Below are positions 7,892 to 15,175 of a stretch of 20,231 nucleotides of DNA, one piece after another. How positions within the stretch are numbered: the first letter of the stretch is position 1; every line of letters starts with the position of its first letter. The translations under genes and the position numbers were made by a program. This DNA comes from an uncultured Cellvibrio sp. (GTDB taxonomy: Bacteria; Pseudomonadota; Gammaproteobacteria; Pseudomonadales; Cellvibrionaceae), in the NCBI GenBank assembly GCA_946481095.1, contig CAMLML010000081.1:1-20231 (forward strand), read 5' to 3'. The notes beneath the pieces were generated by a model. It was not told the origin of the DNA. It saw only the letters and a program-made list of their open reading frames with translations, and searched no databases.

Positions 7892-8471
7892 AACATTTAA
7901 AGTAGCTACGTCTGCGCAAATCGATGCACTGAATGAAGTCTTTGCATTGTTTCGTATCAATTATCATAACCAGTATTACAAAGCTTATAGCGACACCCAG
8001 GTATTGAATTCGATTAAAAAATTATGGCTGGATGCATTAACAGAATTTACTCCTGAAACTATTTTACGTGGAGCCAAAAAGGTAATTGCAGAATCAGAAT
8101 TTTTACCCACGCTGAACCGCATGATTCGTGCCTGCCAACCTTCACCGGAAGAAATTGGCTTGCCTGATGCACATACCGCTTATGTAGAAGCCTGTCGTGC
8201 ACCTAATCCAAAAGCGGCTTACCACTGGAGCCATCCAGCGATTTACCACGCAGGTGTTGCTTGCGATTGGTATTTTTTACAAAGTAGCAGTGAAAAGATA
8301 GCCTTTCCGATTTATGAAAAACATTATTTGAAATTGTGCGAACGTGTTATGCGCGGTGAAACATTAAATGCACCTAATGCTCCGGCATTAACAAAAACCA
8401 TCGAAACACCACTCAGCACAGAAGAAAATATAAAACGCATGGAAGAGTTGAGGAGAAATTTAGAGATTTAA
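7803..8471 (+). CDS. Lambda replication protein P-like helicase loader
   Basis: A 222-residue protein resembling bacteriophage lambda P, which binds DnaB and loads it at the origin. Shared pattern: a helical N-terminal part, KKLWLDALTEF with W75, the ETILRGAKKVIAE helix, the FLPTLNRMIRAC block (about 100-111), a YVEACRAP segment, an aromatic YHWSHPAIYHAG stretch (140-151) and a charged C-terminal end. There is no Walker A motif, as expected for P and unlike DnaC. The ATG at 7803 lies inside the DnaT-like gene in another frame, with AGG 9 bases upstream, which suggests translational coupling. Next to a DnaT-like protein it is likely a helicase-loading partner; the two genes may be a domesticated phage-derived module. 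Confidence 0.75.
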   Translation: MQDSQPLINQLAQELAASSKTLPIEAGQNKTFKVATSAQIDALNEVFALFRINYHNQYYKAYSDTQVLNSIKKLWLDALTEFTPETILRGAKKVIAESEFLPTLNRMIRACQPSPEEIGLPDAHTAYVEACRAPNPKAAYHWSHPAIYHAGVACDWYFLQSSSEKIAFPIYEKHYLKLCERVMRGETLNAPNAPALTKTIETPLSTEENIKRMEELRRNLEI

Positions 8472-8473
8472 AC

Positions 8474-8507
8474 CCTCACCCCTACCCTCTCCCAGAGGGA
8501 GAGGGGG
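8474..8507. repeat. REP-like hairpin, CCCTCTCCC/GGGAGAGGG type
   Basis: CCCTCACCCCTA followed by the 9-bp perfect stem CCCTCTCCC-AGA-GGGAGAGGG (8485-8505). It matches the left half of the element at 16036-16160, but the partner half is missing here. It starts directly after the stop codon of the lambda-P-like gene. Confidence 0.75.
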
Positions 8508-8517
8508 ATTTAGCTAC

Positions 8518-8602
8518 CTTTGAAAAAGGGAGGTGGGGGAGGGATTTAAGATGGTTAAATTTTCTGAGATTTTAAATCCCCCCTGGCTCCCCTTTTTCAA
8601 AG
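8518..8602. repeat. Long imperfect inverted repeat (about 31-32 bp arms)
   Basis: Arm 8518-8549 (CTTTGAAAAAGGGAGG... ending GGGATTTAA) is mirrored by 8572-8602 (TTAAATCCCCCCTGG... ending TTTCAAAG) with a few mismatches and a 22-base AT-rich spacer. It has the form of a non-coding MITE or REPIN. It could also work as a terminator between the lambda-P-like gene and the bax-like gene. Confidence 0.75.
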
Positions 8603-8614
8603 TGGGGAACAACT

Positions 8615-8634
8615 CCCAGCTTAATTAAGCTGGG
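8615..8634. repeat. 20-bp perfect palindrome
   Basis: CCCAGCTTAATTAAGCTGGG is its own reverse complement and lies 41 bases before the ATG of the bax-like gene, directly behind the longer inverted repeat. It may be part of the same repeat cluster or an operator-like site; nothing in the sequence decides. Confidence 0.6.
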
Positions 8635-8675
8635 GGTAAAATCCAAAAAAATTATTTTTACCAGGTTTATTGATT

Positions 8676-9500
8676 ATGCAAAACAAGTCGTCACAGTGGT
8701 TTATTATTTTATTGTTAACAGCTTACCCCATCGCTTGTTTATTATTGGTTTTTTATCTATCAATGCATCCATTCAAAGCAGCTATCGCACCACAAGTTCC
8801 TGTCATTGCCGGCACGGTTGACAACGATGAACTGACTTCATCAACTCTACTTCCCGATTTTTCAGCAATTGAAACCACACCGGAAAGAAAAGAGCAATTT
8901 GTTAACTTGTTGATGCCCTTGATTGAGCAAAAAAATACAAAAATTTTGAAATCCAGAAATCGATTGATGTTGATTCATGCTGAATGGTTGTCCAGCAACA
9001 CCATAACCGGAGTGAATCAACGTAACCTGGAAAAATTACGTGAAAAATATCACGTCACCAAAGAACGATATCCGGATGATGGCAAAGCGATTGAAATTTT
9101 ATTTTTACGAGTCGATACCATTCCACCTGCCATGGTAATTGCACAAGCTGCTATAGAATCCGGCTGGGGAACATCACGTTTTGCAATTGAGGGTTACAAT
9201 CTTTTTGGCCAATGGTGTTATACCCCCGGTTGCGGCATAGTGCCCGCAAAAAGATTGCCAGGGAAAAAACACGAAGTCAGAAAATTTTCGAATGTTGAAG
9301 AATCGGTGACTGCTTATTATCGCAACATTAACACTCATACTGCTTATCGCCACTGGCGAGAATTACGCGCAAAACTACGCCACACGCCGACTGAGTTTAC
9401 CGGTTATGCCATGGTTGCTGGCTTGAATAAATATTCCGAAGTAGGTGACACCTATATTGATGCGTTACGCAAAGCGATAAAGGTTAATCGACTGGAATAA
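8676..9500 (+). CDS. Bax-like membrane-anchored glucosaminidase
   Basis: A 274-residue protein with an N-terminal transmembrane segment at about 9-29 and a C-terminal glucosaminidase (lysozyme-like) domain of the Bax/FlgJ group. The catalytic glutamate is E161 in AQAAIESGWGTSRFA, followed by NLFGQWCY, the usual family signature, and by the FSNVEESVTAYYRNINTH block. It should cut peptidoglycan glycan strands from the periplasmic side of the inner membrane. The ATG at 8676 is preferred to the in-frame TTG at 8670 because AGG at 8663-8665 is then about 10 bases away; the difference is only two residues. It converges with the deacetylase gene. Confidence 0.87.
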   Translation: MQNKSSQWFIILLLTAYPIACLLLVFYLSMHPFKAAIAPQVPVIAGTVDNDELTSSTLLPDFSAIETTPERKEQFVNLLMPLIEQKNTKILKSRNRLMLIHAEWLSSNTITGVNQRNLEKLREKYHVTKERYPDDGKAIEILFLRVDTIPPAMVIAQAAIESGWGTSRFAIEGYNLFGQWCYTPGCGIVPAKRLPGKKHEVRKFSNVEESVTAYYRNINTHTAYRHWRELRAKLRHTPTEFTGYAMVAGLNKYSEVGDTYIDALRKAIKVNRLE

Positions 9501-9520
9501 TTGATTGTTTATTCTATTGA

Positions 9521-9554
9521 ATGAAAGCCATAGACCATAGACTATGGCTTTCAT
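9521..9554. terminator. Hairpin between convergent genes, probable bidirectional terminator
   Basis: The perfect 13-bp stem ATGAAAGCCATAG (9521-9533) / CTATGGCTTTCAT (9542-9554) with an 8-base loop lies between the stops of the bax-like gene and the convergent deacetylase gene. No long T-run follows, so strength is uncertain. Confidence 0.5.
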
Positions 9555-9567
9555 GTGACAACTTGCA

Positions 9568-10638
9568 TCAATCCGAATATCCCCACTCACCCTTTTTATC
9601 CGTTACCAACCACAATTGTGTGAACCAATAATATCGGCCTTTGGCACCACCGGGTGCAGTGCAGGTAACTTTGGTACGACCTTGTTCGACTGATTTTTTA
9701 AAAGCAATTTTGACTATAGTGGCTTCAGTTTCAATTGCCATAGGCGCACCGTTTAAAAAACAATTTACTTTTTTAGTTAAACTTTCCTCTGCCAATTGAA
9801 TTTCAAAATAAGGCCGATCACCAGCTTTAACAATGTTGGACTTTAATGGTTTTTTATTAACTGAATAAAATCTCACTGCTGTCACAGGCAATGCGAAGCT
9901 ATTTACTTTTAGTTTGAAATCATCCAGCTTGGTGTAACTGCCACCAAAAGGAAAACGAGGTAAAATTTGTTTATCTGCAACCAAACTTAATGCACCGGCC
10001 TGTTGGGTAAAACTGATGTAACCCAAATTATCCAAAATTGACTTGAGATCGGTATTATATTCACCATAAGGGTAAGCAAAAATTTTAGGTGCCGAGCCTA
10101 TTTCCTGTGTAATTTTTTCTTGCGCCAGCGTGATTTCTTTTTCAACACGCTGCTTCCAATCCGCCAAAGACTCACCTGATTTTTTCCTAACCATATGATG
10201 ATGAGACGTTGAGTGATTGGCGATAGTCACACCGTTTTTTGACATCTCACGTAGCTGATCCCAAGTGACAAATAATTTTCCTTTTCCAACCGAATCCGTG
10301 TTTACGAAAAATGTAAAAGGCCAATTACGTTTTTTCAAAATGGGATAAGCCGATTCATAAACATCGCGATAGGAATCATCAAAGGTGATGGCAACGGTTT
10401 TATCCGGCAAAGGTTTTTTATTTCTGATTAAATCAACAAGATCAACCAAAGGCACCACTTTGAATTGATTGGTTTCCAGATAATGTAAATGCGCCTCAAA
10501 ATCTTCCGGGCTGATACTGGTGGATTTTGGCGTGGTATTGCTGACGTGGTGATAAATTAAAACGACCGAAGCATTGGATGAGAAGGAAAATAAAAATAGA
10601 TAATTTATCAGGAAAAATTTTGCGAGGTATTGAATCAT
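9568..10638 (-). CDS. Exported NodB-type polysaccharide deacetylase
   Basis: A 356-residue protein of carbohydrate esterase family 4, similar in layout to the deacetylase part of PgaB. A signal peptide covers about 1-23 (ends SNAS). Motif 1 is TFDDSYRD with D87 (base) and D88 (metal), motif 2 is NHSTSH with H142 and H146 (metal), and YPYGEY (189-194) is the third motif. The last 100 residues form a separate region with two cysteines. It likely removes acetyl groups from N-acetylglucosamine polymers in the periplasm. The ATG at 10638 is chosen; an in-frame GTG at 10656 is also open, but the six extra residues spoil the signal peptide start and sit against a repeat element. Confidence 0.85.
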   Translation of the reverse strand: MIQYLAKFFLINYLFLFSFSSNASVVLIYHHVSNTTPKSTSISPEDFEAHLHYLETNQFKVVPLVDLVDLIRNKKPLPDKTVAITFDDSYRDVYESAYPILKKRNWPFTFFVNTDSVGKGKLFVTWDQLREMSKNGVTIANHSTSHHHMVRKKSGESLADWKQRVEKEITLAQEKITQEIGSAPKIFAYPYGEYNTDLKSILDNLGYISFTQQAGALSLVADKQILPRFPFGGSYTKLDDFKLKVNSFALPVTAVRFYSVNKKPLKSNIVKAGDRPYFEIQLAEESLTKKVNCFLNGAPMAIETEATIVKIAFKKSVEQGRTKVTCTAPGGAKGRYYWFTQLWLVTDKKGEWGYSD

Positions 10639-10654
10639 ACTTTGTACCAATTGC

Positions 10655-10762
10655 ACCCCCTCCTAGCCTCCCCCCTCCACAAGGGGGAGGAACTTTACTC
10701 CCTACTTGCTACACAGTGAAATCAGTCCCCTCCTCTTACGAAGGGGGAGGGCTAGGGTGGGG
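10655..10762. repeat. REPIN/MITE-like element, copy A
   Basis: A 108-bp element starting CACCCCCTCCTAGCC (from 10654) and ending GGGCTAGGGTGGGG, so its ends are inverse complements. Inside are two hairpins of the CCTCCCCC/GGGGGAGG kind around a core that contains ACTCCCTACTT and AGTGAAATC. The same arms and core occur in the copy at 13350-13491. It fills the gap between the PilZ gene stop and the deacetylase start. Confidence 0.8.
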
Positions 10763-10769
10763 TCTGTTT

Positions 10770-11042
10770 TTATAAATCTTCTTCCAAAAATCTCAATCCC
10801 ACACCACTGGGTTCCATTCGTACCACTTCCATTTTCAACACGGGAGCATTATCCAAAAGTCCCTGTACCTGACCACTGACTATGGTACCTATAGGCGGCA
10901 TTTGATCCGGTTCCAGAACAACAAATACACCACCATCCGAGATGTCGCGTGTTTTTACCAACATTTCACTATTGTCATTCGTGACAATTTTTATGCGGCA
11001 AGTAAATGCAGTCCGGACATGTTTACGTTTTTCGTGCGACAT
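10770..11042 (-). CDS. PilZ-domain protein (cyclic-di-GMP binding)
   Basis: A 90-residue stand-alone PilZ domain. Both ligand-binding motifs are intact: R6-x3-R10 (RKHVR) and D33-x-S35-x-x-G38 (DISDGG), so cyclic-di-GMP binding is expected. The remaining beta-barrel (VFVVLEP, GTIVSGQV, GVGLRFLEE) is complete. The gene starts 15 nt after the parC stop with AGG about 9 bases before the ATG, so it is probably co-transcribed with parC. The output target is not apparent. Confidence 0.9.
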   Translation of the reverse strand: MSHEKRKHVRTAFTCRIKIVTNDNSEMLVKTRDISDGGVFVVLEPDQMPPIGTIVSGQVQGLLDNAPVLKMEVVRMEPSGVGLRFLEEDL

Positions 11043-11057
11043 ATTGATTGCCTGTCT

Positions 11058-13313
11058 TTATTTATCATTGACCTCAACCAGATCAACCTTTTGAAATCCA
11101 CGCGGAAGTTTATTTCCCCGACGACCACGCTCACCGCGATAGTGATCAAGATCTCCAGCTTTCAACGTGATGTGGCGTTTGCCTGAGTATAGCGTTAAAA
11201 CCTGATTTGCGTTGATCACTTTAACCGCTACCAAATATTCCTCGCGTTTAATCAACTGTGCCGATGGAATATTCATAATCTTATTGCCTTTACCTTTTGC
11301 CAGTTCAGGCAATTCGGTAACCGGGAACACCAACAAACGACCATCATTGCTGACAGCGGCCAATAAAGCCTTGTTGGGATCGGTAATAATTTCTGGCGGC
11401 AAAACCTGCGCACCTTCAGGCAAGGTCAGCAATGTTTTTCCCGCTTTATTTTTGCTGGCAAGATCATCCAATTTAGCGACGAAACCATAGCCCGCGTCGG
11501 AAGAAACCAATACACGTTGATCATCCGCTCCCATCAGTGCACCTTCAAAAGTAGCACCACTGGGTGGATTGATTTTTCCGGTCAAAGGCTCACCTTGCCC
11601 ACGAGCAGAAGGTAAATTGTGCGCCGGAATTGAATAACTGCGACCTGTTGAGTCCAACAAAATCACAGACTGATTGGATTTTCCATGAATCGCAAATTTC
11701 AAACTATCGCCTGCCTTGTAACTTAATGTAGAGGCGTCAATTTCGTGCCCCTTGGCAGCGCGAATCCAGCCTTTATCGGAAATCACAACCGTAATCGGAT
11801 CAGCAGAAATCATTTCAGTTTCGCTAATCGCTTGTGCTTCTGCACGCTCGATAATCGGTGATTTACGGTTATCACCAAATTCCACAGCAACCTGCAATAA
11901 TTCCTTGCGAATTAAATTTTTCAATTTTACTGCCGAACCAAGAATGCCTTGTAATTGATCACGTTCTTTTTCCAGATCAGCCTGTTCGCCGCGAATTTTC
12001 ATTTCTTCCAAACGCGCCAACTGACGCAATTTGGTTTCCAGAATGTATTCCGTTTGTGCTTCAGATAATTTGAAGCGTTTCATTAATTTCGCTTTCGGAT
12101 CTTCTTCTTCACGAATAATGCGAATCACTTCATCCAGATTCAAAAATGCAATTAACAAGCCTTCCAATAAATGCAAACGTTTTTCAACTTTATCCAAACG
12201 GAATTGCAAGCGGCGGCGAGTGGTTACTGTTCTGAATGCCAACCACTCTGAAATAATTTTGTTTAATGGTTTAACAGACGGTTTGCCATCAATACCAATC
12301 ATGTTCATGTTGACACGATAGGTTCTCTCCAACTCAGTCGTTGCAAACAAATGCTGCATAATTTGTTCGAGATCAACTCGATTCGAGCGCGGTATAATAA
12401 CCAGACGCGTAGGATTTTCGTGATCGGATTCATCACGCAAATCAGCGACCATCGGCAATTTTTTCGCCTGCATTTGCGCTGCAATTTGTTCCAGAATTTT
12501 TGCACCGCTCACCTGATGTGGTAATGCCGTAATAATAATATCGCCGGTTTCTTCATCTTTTTGCCAGACAGCGCGCATACGAATACTGCCGCGACCGGTT
12601 TCATACATTTTGATAATGTCATCGCGCGGAGAAATAATTTCCGCTTCTGTGGGCATATCAGGGCCAAGAATATGCTGGCAAAGTTCGGTAACTGTCGCGT
12701 TGGGATTATCCAGCATATGAATGCAGGCATTCACCACTTCACGTAAATTATGCGGTGGTATATCAGTCGCCATACCCACTGCAATACCGGTTGTACCATT
12801 CAATAACACATTGGGAACACGCGCAGGCAACACCGATGGTTCTTCCAAAGTGCCATCAAAATTCGGCACCCAATCCACAGTCCCCTGCCCCAATTCATCC
12901 AACAACACTTCACTGTATTTGGTAAGGCGCGATTCGGTATAACGCATGGCCGCAAAAGATTTGGGATCATCCGGCGAACCCCAGTTACCCTGACCATCCA
13001 CCAATGTATAACGATAAGAAAAAGGTTGCGCCATCAGCACCATTGCTTCATAAGATGCAGAATCACCGTGCGGATGAAATTTACCGATCACATCACCCAC
13101 AGTACGCGCGGATTTTTTATATTTTGCACTGGCTTTTAAACCCAATTCACTCATCGCATAAACAATACGACGCTGCACAGGTTTGAGACCGTCGCCAATA
13201 TGTGGCAATGCACGGTCGAGAATGACATACATGGAATAATCGAGATAAGCTTTTTCGGTGTATTCACGCAATTCAATGCGTTCACTGCCATCAATTGGAA
13301 CTAAATCAGACAT
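11058..13313 (-). CDS. parC: DNA topoisomerase IV subunit A
   Basis: A 751-residue type IIA topoisomerase A subunit that decatenates daughter chromosomes with ParE. The catalytic tyrosine is Y125 in AAMRYTES (E. coli Y120). The quinolone-resistance region reads [12 protein letters not shown], with S85 and E89 at the positions of E. coli S80 and E84, the susceptible residues. The winged-helix and tower region is followed by a coiled-coil part (about 365-470) and a shortened C-terminal beta-pinwheel (from about 490), which fits ParC rather than GyrA. AGGA precedes the ATG. parE is not in the window. A repeat element lies just upstream and the PilZ gene just downstream. Confidence 0.96.
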   Translation of the reverse strand: MSDLVPIDGSERIELREYTEKAYLDYSMYVILDRALPHIGDGLKPVQRRIVYAMSELGLKASAKYKKSARTVGDVIGKFHPHGDSASYEAMVLMAQPFSYRYTLVDGQGNWGSPDDPKSFAAMRYTESRLTKYSEVLLDELGQGTVDWVPNFDGTLEEPSVLPARVPNVLLNGTTGIAVGMATDIPPHNLREVVNACIHMLDNPNATVTELCQHILGPDMPTEAEIISPRDDIIKMYETGRGSIRMRAVWQKDEETGDIIITALPHQVSGAKILEQIAAQMQAKKLPMVADLRDESDHENPTRLVIIPRSNRVDLEQIMQHLFATTELERTYRVNMNMIGIDGKPSVKPLNKIISEWLAFRTVTTRRRLQFRLDKVEKRLHLLEGLLIAFLNLDEVIRIIREEEDPKAKLMKRFKLSEAQTEYILETKLRQLARLEEMKIRGEQADLEKERDQLQGILGSAVKLKNLIRKELLQVAVEFGDNRKSPIIERAEAQAISETEMISADPITVVISDKGWIRAAKGHEIDASTLSYKAGDSLKFAIHGKSNQSVILLDSTGRSYSIPAHNLPSARGQGEPLTGKINPPSGATFEGALMGADDQRVLVSSDAGYGFVAKLDDLASKNKAGKTLLTLPEGAQVLPPEIITDPNKALLAAVSNDGRLLVFPVTELPELAKGKGNKIMNIPSAQLIKREEYLVAVKVINANQVLTLYSGKRHITLKAGDLDHYRGERGRRGNKLPRGFQKVDLVEVNDK

Positions 13314-13349
13314 GGTTTTCCTGTTTTTTTATTTAGGTCAAAATTTTTT

Positions 13350-13491
13350 CACCCCCTCCTAACCTCCCCCTCGGTAACTGCTCCTGCGTTACTCAATCGT
13401 TGGCAAGGGGGAGGGACTTGACTCACTACTTTTTTAATACGGAGTGAAATCTGTCCCCTCCCCTTGCCAAGGGGAGGGTTAGGGTGGGGTG
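13350..13491. repeat. REPIN/MITE-like element, copy B
   Basis: A 142-bp element of the same family as 10655-10762: it begins CACCCCCTCCTAACC and ends GGTTAGGGTGGGGTG, and shares the core around ACTCACTACTT ... GGAGTGAAATCTGTCCCCTCC. Its first hairpin has a loop about 30 nt longer than copy A, containing GTAAC (13374-13378) and GTTAC (13388-13392) as a nested stem. It separates the LEA14-like gene stop from the parC start. Confidence 0.82.
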
Positions 13492-13498
13492 ATTTACA

Positions 13499-13966
13499 TT
13501 ACTTCTTCAGCGGCAAAACACCATTTTCTTTTACATGCAACGACGGCAGTAAAGCGGAAAAATCCAGTTTTGCATCAAAATTATAATTAACAGCATCCAT
13601 GGTGCCTTTACTGCTCAGATGCTGAATAAATTTTACAACCTGAAGAATGTTGGCGGTGACTACCACTTTTACCGGTGTCTCCTGATATGCAGTGAGAGTT
13701 GGCAAGTTATTACTCACACCACTCAACAAATCAAAATCTTCCAAACCAACTGTATAAGAAATTCCACGCAATTTGAGATCAGATGCATTGGGATTGGTGA
13801 TCAATAAAGTTATTTCTATTGGCTGACTGACAAACCCCTGTGCAGGTAACATTTTTAACGCCGCCACTTTCACTTTGGGATTTTCAAATTTGGGACTCAT
13901 CACCGCACAGGATGAAAGAAATAAAATACATAGAATTAAAAAAACACGCTGACAACAGATCATCAT
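13499..13966 (-). CDS. LEA14-like (WHy domain) lipoprotein
   Basis: A 155-residue lipoprotein: the signal peptide ends in LSSC (C20). The mature part is a single late-embryogenesis-abundant type 2 / WHy-like beta-sandwich, seen in the pattern VSQPIEITLLITNPNASDLKLRGISYTV and the TPVKVVVTAN strand. Such proteins are linked to stress or membrane protection, but a bacterial role is not established. Its ATG overlaps the stop of the upstream DUF2750 gene in an ATGA, so the two are translationally coupled. The ATG two codons in (M2 at 13963) is an equally possible start. Confidence 0.8.
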   Translation of the reverse strand: MMICCQRVFLILCILFLSSCAVMSPKFENPKVKVAALKMLPAQGFVSQPIEITLLITNPNASDLKLRGISYTVGLEDFDLLSGVSNNLPTLTAYQETPVKVVVTANILQVVKFIQHLSSKGTMDAVNYNFDAKLDFSALLPSLHVKENGVLPLKK

Positions 13967-14358
13967 GATTGGGGTTCATCCTGTATTTCTTCTTCGAATT
14001 CTTCGAGCAAATCCAGAGGTTCGTACTCTTCACCTTCAAGATTTTCATCCCAGTTGATACCAACCAAAATCACATCGTCGTGCATACCAGGTAACCAATC
14101 ATCCAGAAACTCATCGAGATCAATTGCAACCGGCTTGTACTCGCTCCAATCATCCTGACAATGAACTTTGGCAAAACTTTCGTGCGACCAAAAAGGCATT
14201 ACATCCGTTTCTTCACTTTGCTCGGAGGCACAAAGCGCCCATCCTTCAGGCCCCTCCAATCCCCATACACAACCTTGAGCCATTGCTTCAACAACAAACC
14301 TATCCAGATTTTCTTCCGGATCTGTACCCAGGGGCTCGGGAATATTCACAGAGTTCAT
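13963..14358 (-). CDS. DUF2750 protein
   Basis: A 131-residue acidic protein of the DUF2750 family. Typical blocks are CVWGLEGPEGWALC, DVMPFWSHESFAKVHC, the IDLDEFLDDWLPGMHDD segment and LVGINWDENLEG. The tail is strongly acidic (EPLDLLEEFEEEIQDE). No signal peptide, so probably cytoplasmic. Function is unknown for the family. GAGG lies 7 bases before the ATG. It overlaps the LEA14-like gene by 4 nt and lies 38 nt downstream of the metallo-hydrolase gene, so the three may form one unit. Confidence 0.82.
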   Translation of the reverse strand: MNSVNIPEPLGTDPEENLDRFVVEAMAQGCVWGLEGPEGWALCASEQSEETDVMPFWSHESFAKVHCQDDWSEYKPVAIDLDEFLDDWLPGMHDDVILVGINWDENLEGEEYEPLDLLEEFEEEIQDEPQS

Positions 14359-14396
14359 AGTTGTACCTCGCGTGTGTGTAATCGGAATTCATGCAA

Positions 14397-15044
14397 TTAA
14401 CCGAAACGTTTGTCGGCAACAAAAGGATTGTGCAACCGCTCTTCACCAATAGTCGATAAAGGTCCATGACCGGGAACAAATGTGACCTGATCATCCAGCG
14501 CAAAAAGCTTATCACGAATAGATCGAATCAGATCATCATAATTTCCTCGTGGAAAATCAGTACGACCAATCGAACCATTAAAGATCACATCACCTACCCA
14601 CGCCATCTGGCTGGGTTGATGGTAAAACACTATGTGCCCCGGTGTATGTCCCGGACAATGGATTACCGACAAAATTTCGGATCCGATTTTAACCTCATCG
14701 CCCTGTTGCAAATAAAGGGTCGATTCAAACGCCCCTTGTGCAGGAAACCCCATCATGTGTGCTTGCTGGGGAATACGCGAAAGCCAGTAAGTATCATCCT
14801 GATGAGGCCCAACAATGGGAACATTTGCCACACTTGCCAAATCCTTCGCACCACCAACATGATCAAGATGACCATGAGTAAGCAAAATTTTTACCAACAC
14901 CAACTGTAAACGATTAATCAGCGCCAGAATTTTTTGAATTTCGCCACCTGGATCAATCACTGCTGCTTCGCGAGTTTCTTCACACCACAACAAACTACAA
15001 TTTTGCCGATAATGTGTAACAGGAATGATTTCAAACTTCAGCAT
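14397..15044 (-). CDS. Metallo-beta-lactamase-fold hydrolase (GloB/YcbL type)
   Basis: A 215-residue hydrolase with a full binuclear metal site: H57-x-H59-x-D61-H62 in THGHLDH, H133 in CPGHTPGH, D152 in GDVIFNGSIGRTD and H193 in PGHGP. The short length and motif set resemble the YcbL/type II glyoxalase subgroup, so hydrolysis of S-lactoylglutathione or another thioester is possible, but the substrate cannot be set from sequence. It is cytoplasmic. It is divergent from psd across about 130 bp. Confidence 0.9.
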   Translation of the reverse strand: MLKFEIIPVTHYRQNCSLLWCEETREAAVIDPGGEIQKILALINRLQLVLVKILLTHGHLDHVGGAKDLASVANVPIVGPHQDDTYWLSRIPQQAHMMGFPAQGAFESTLYLQQGDEVKIGSEILSVIHCPGHTPGHIVFYHQPSQMAWVGDVIFNGSIGRTDFPRGNYDDLIRSIRDKLFALDDQVTFVPGHGPLSTIGEERLHNPFVADKRFG

Positions 15045-15175
15045 GAGTTAACCTTATACCGGTTCCAATAAGCAGGTACAATCCCGCCGAAAAATAGACA
15101 GTGAGCATTATCCATTCCCGATTCGGGTTAGTCGATGGTTTATTGATTCCGTACAGAGTTCAACAAAGGTTTTTT

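Noticed and set aside
6785..9500. Prophage remnant covering the DnaT-like, lambda-P-like and lysozyme-like genes
   Set aside because: No integrase, attachment-site repeats, repressor or structural genes are present, and the Bax-like protein has a membrane anchor and belongs to a chromosomal family. A phage origin for the loader genes remains possible and is given as a finding.
10655..13491. Composite transposon formed by the two repeat copies around parC-pilZ
   Set aside because: The elements are about 110-140 bp, carry no transposase, and parC is an essential core gene in a normal context; they are better explained as independent REPIN/MITE insertions.
14124..14400. Two overlapping plus-strand ORFs opposite the DUF2750 gene
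   Set aside because: The DUF2750 protein is a recognised family with a good ribosome site; the antisense frames show no recognisable features.
14466..14909. 147-codon plus-strand ORF opposite the metallo-hydrolase gene
   Set aside because: It is antisense to a gene with a complete metal site, and its translation shows no family pattern or ribosome site.
15054..15082. Possible psd promoter with TACAAT as the -10
   Set aside because: The matching -35 (TTATAC) is too poor to support a call.
15101..15175. GTG-initiated 25-residue N-terminal extension of Psd
   Set aside because: The ATG at 15176 has a better ribosome site, and from it the catalytic D90 and H147 fall at the same numbers as in E. 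coli Psd.
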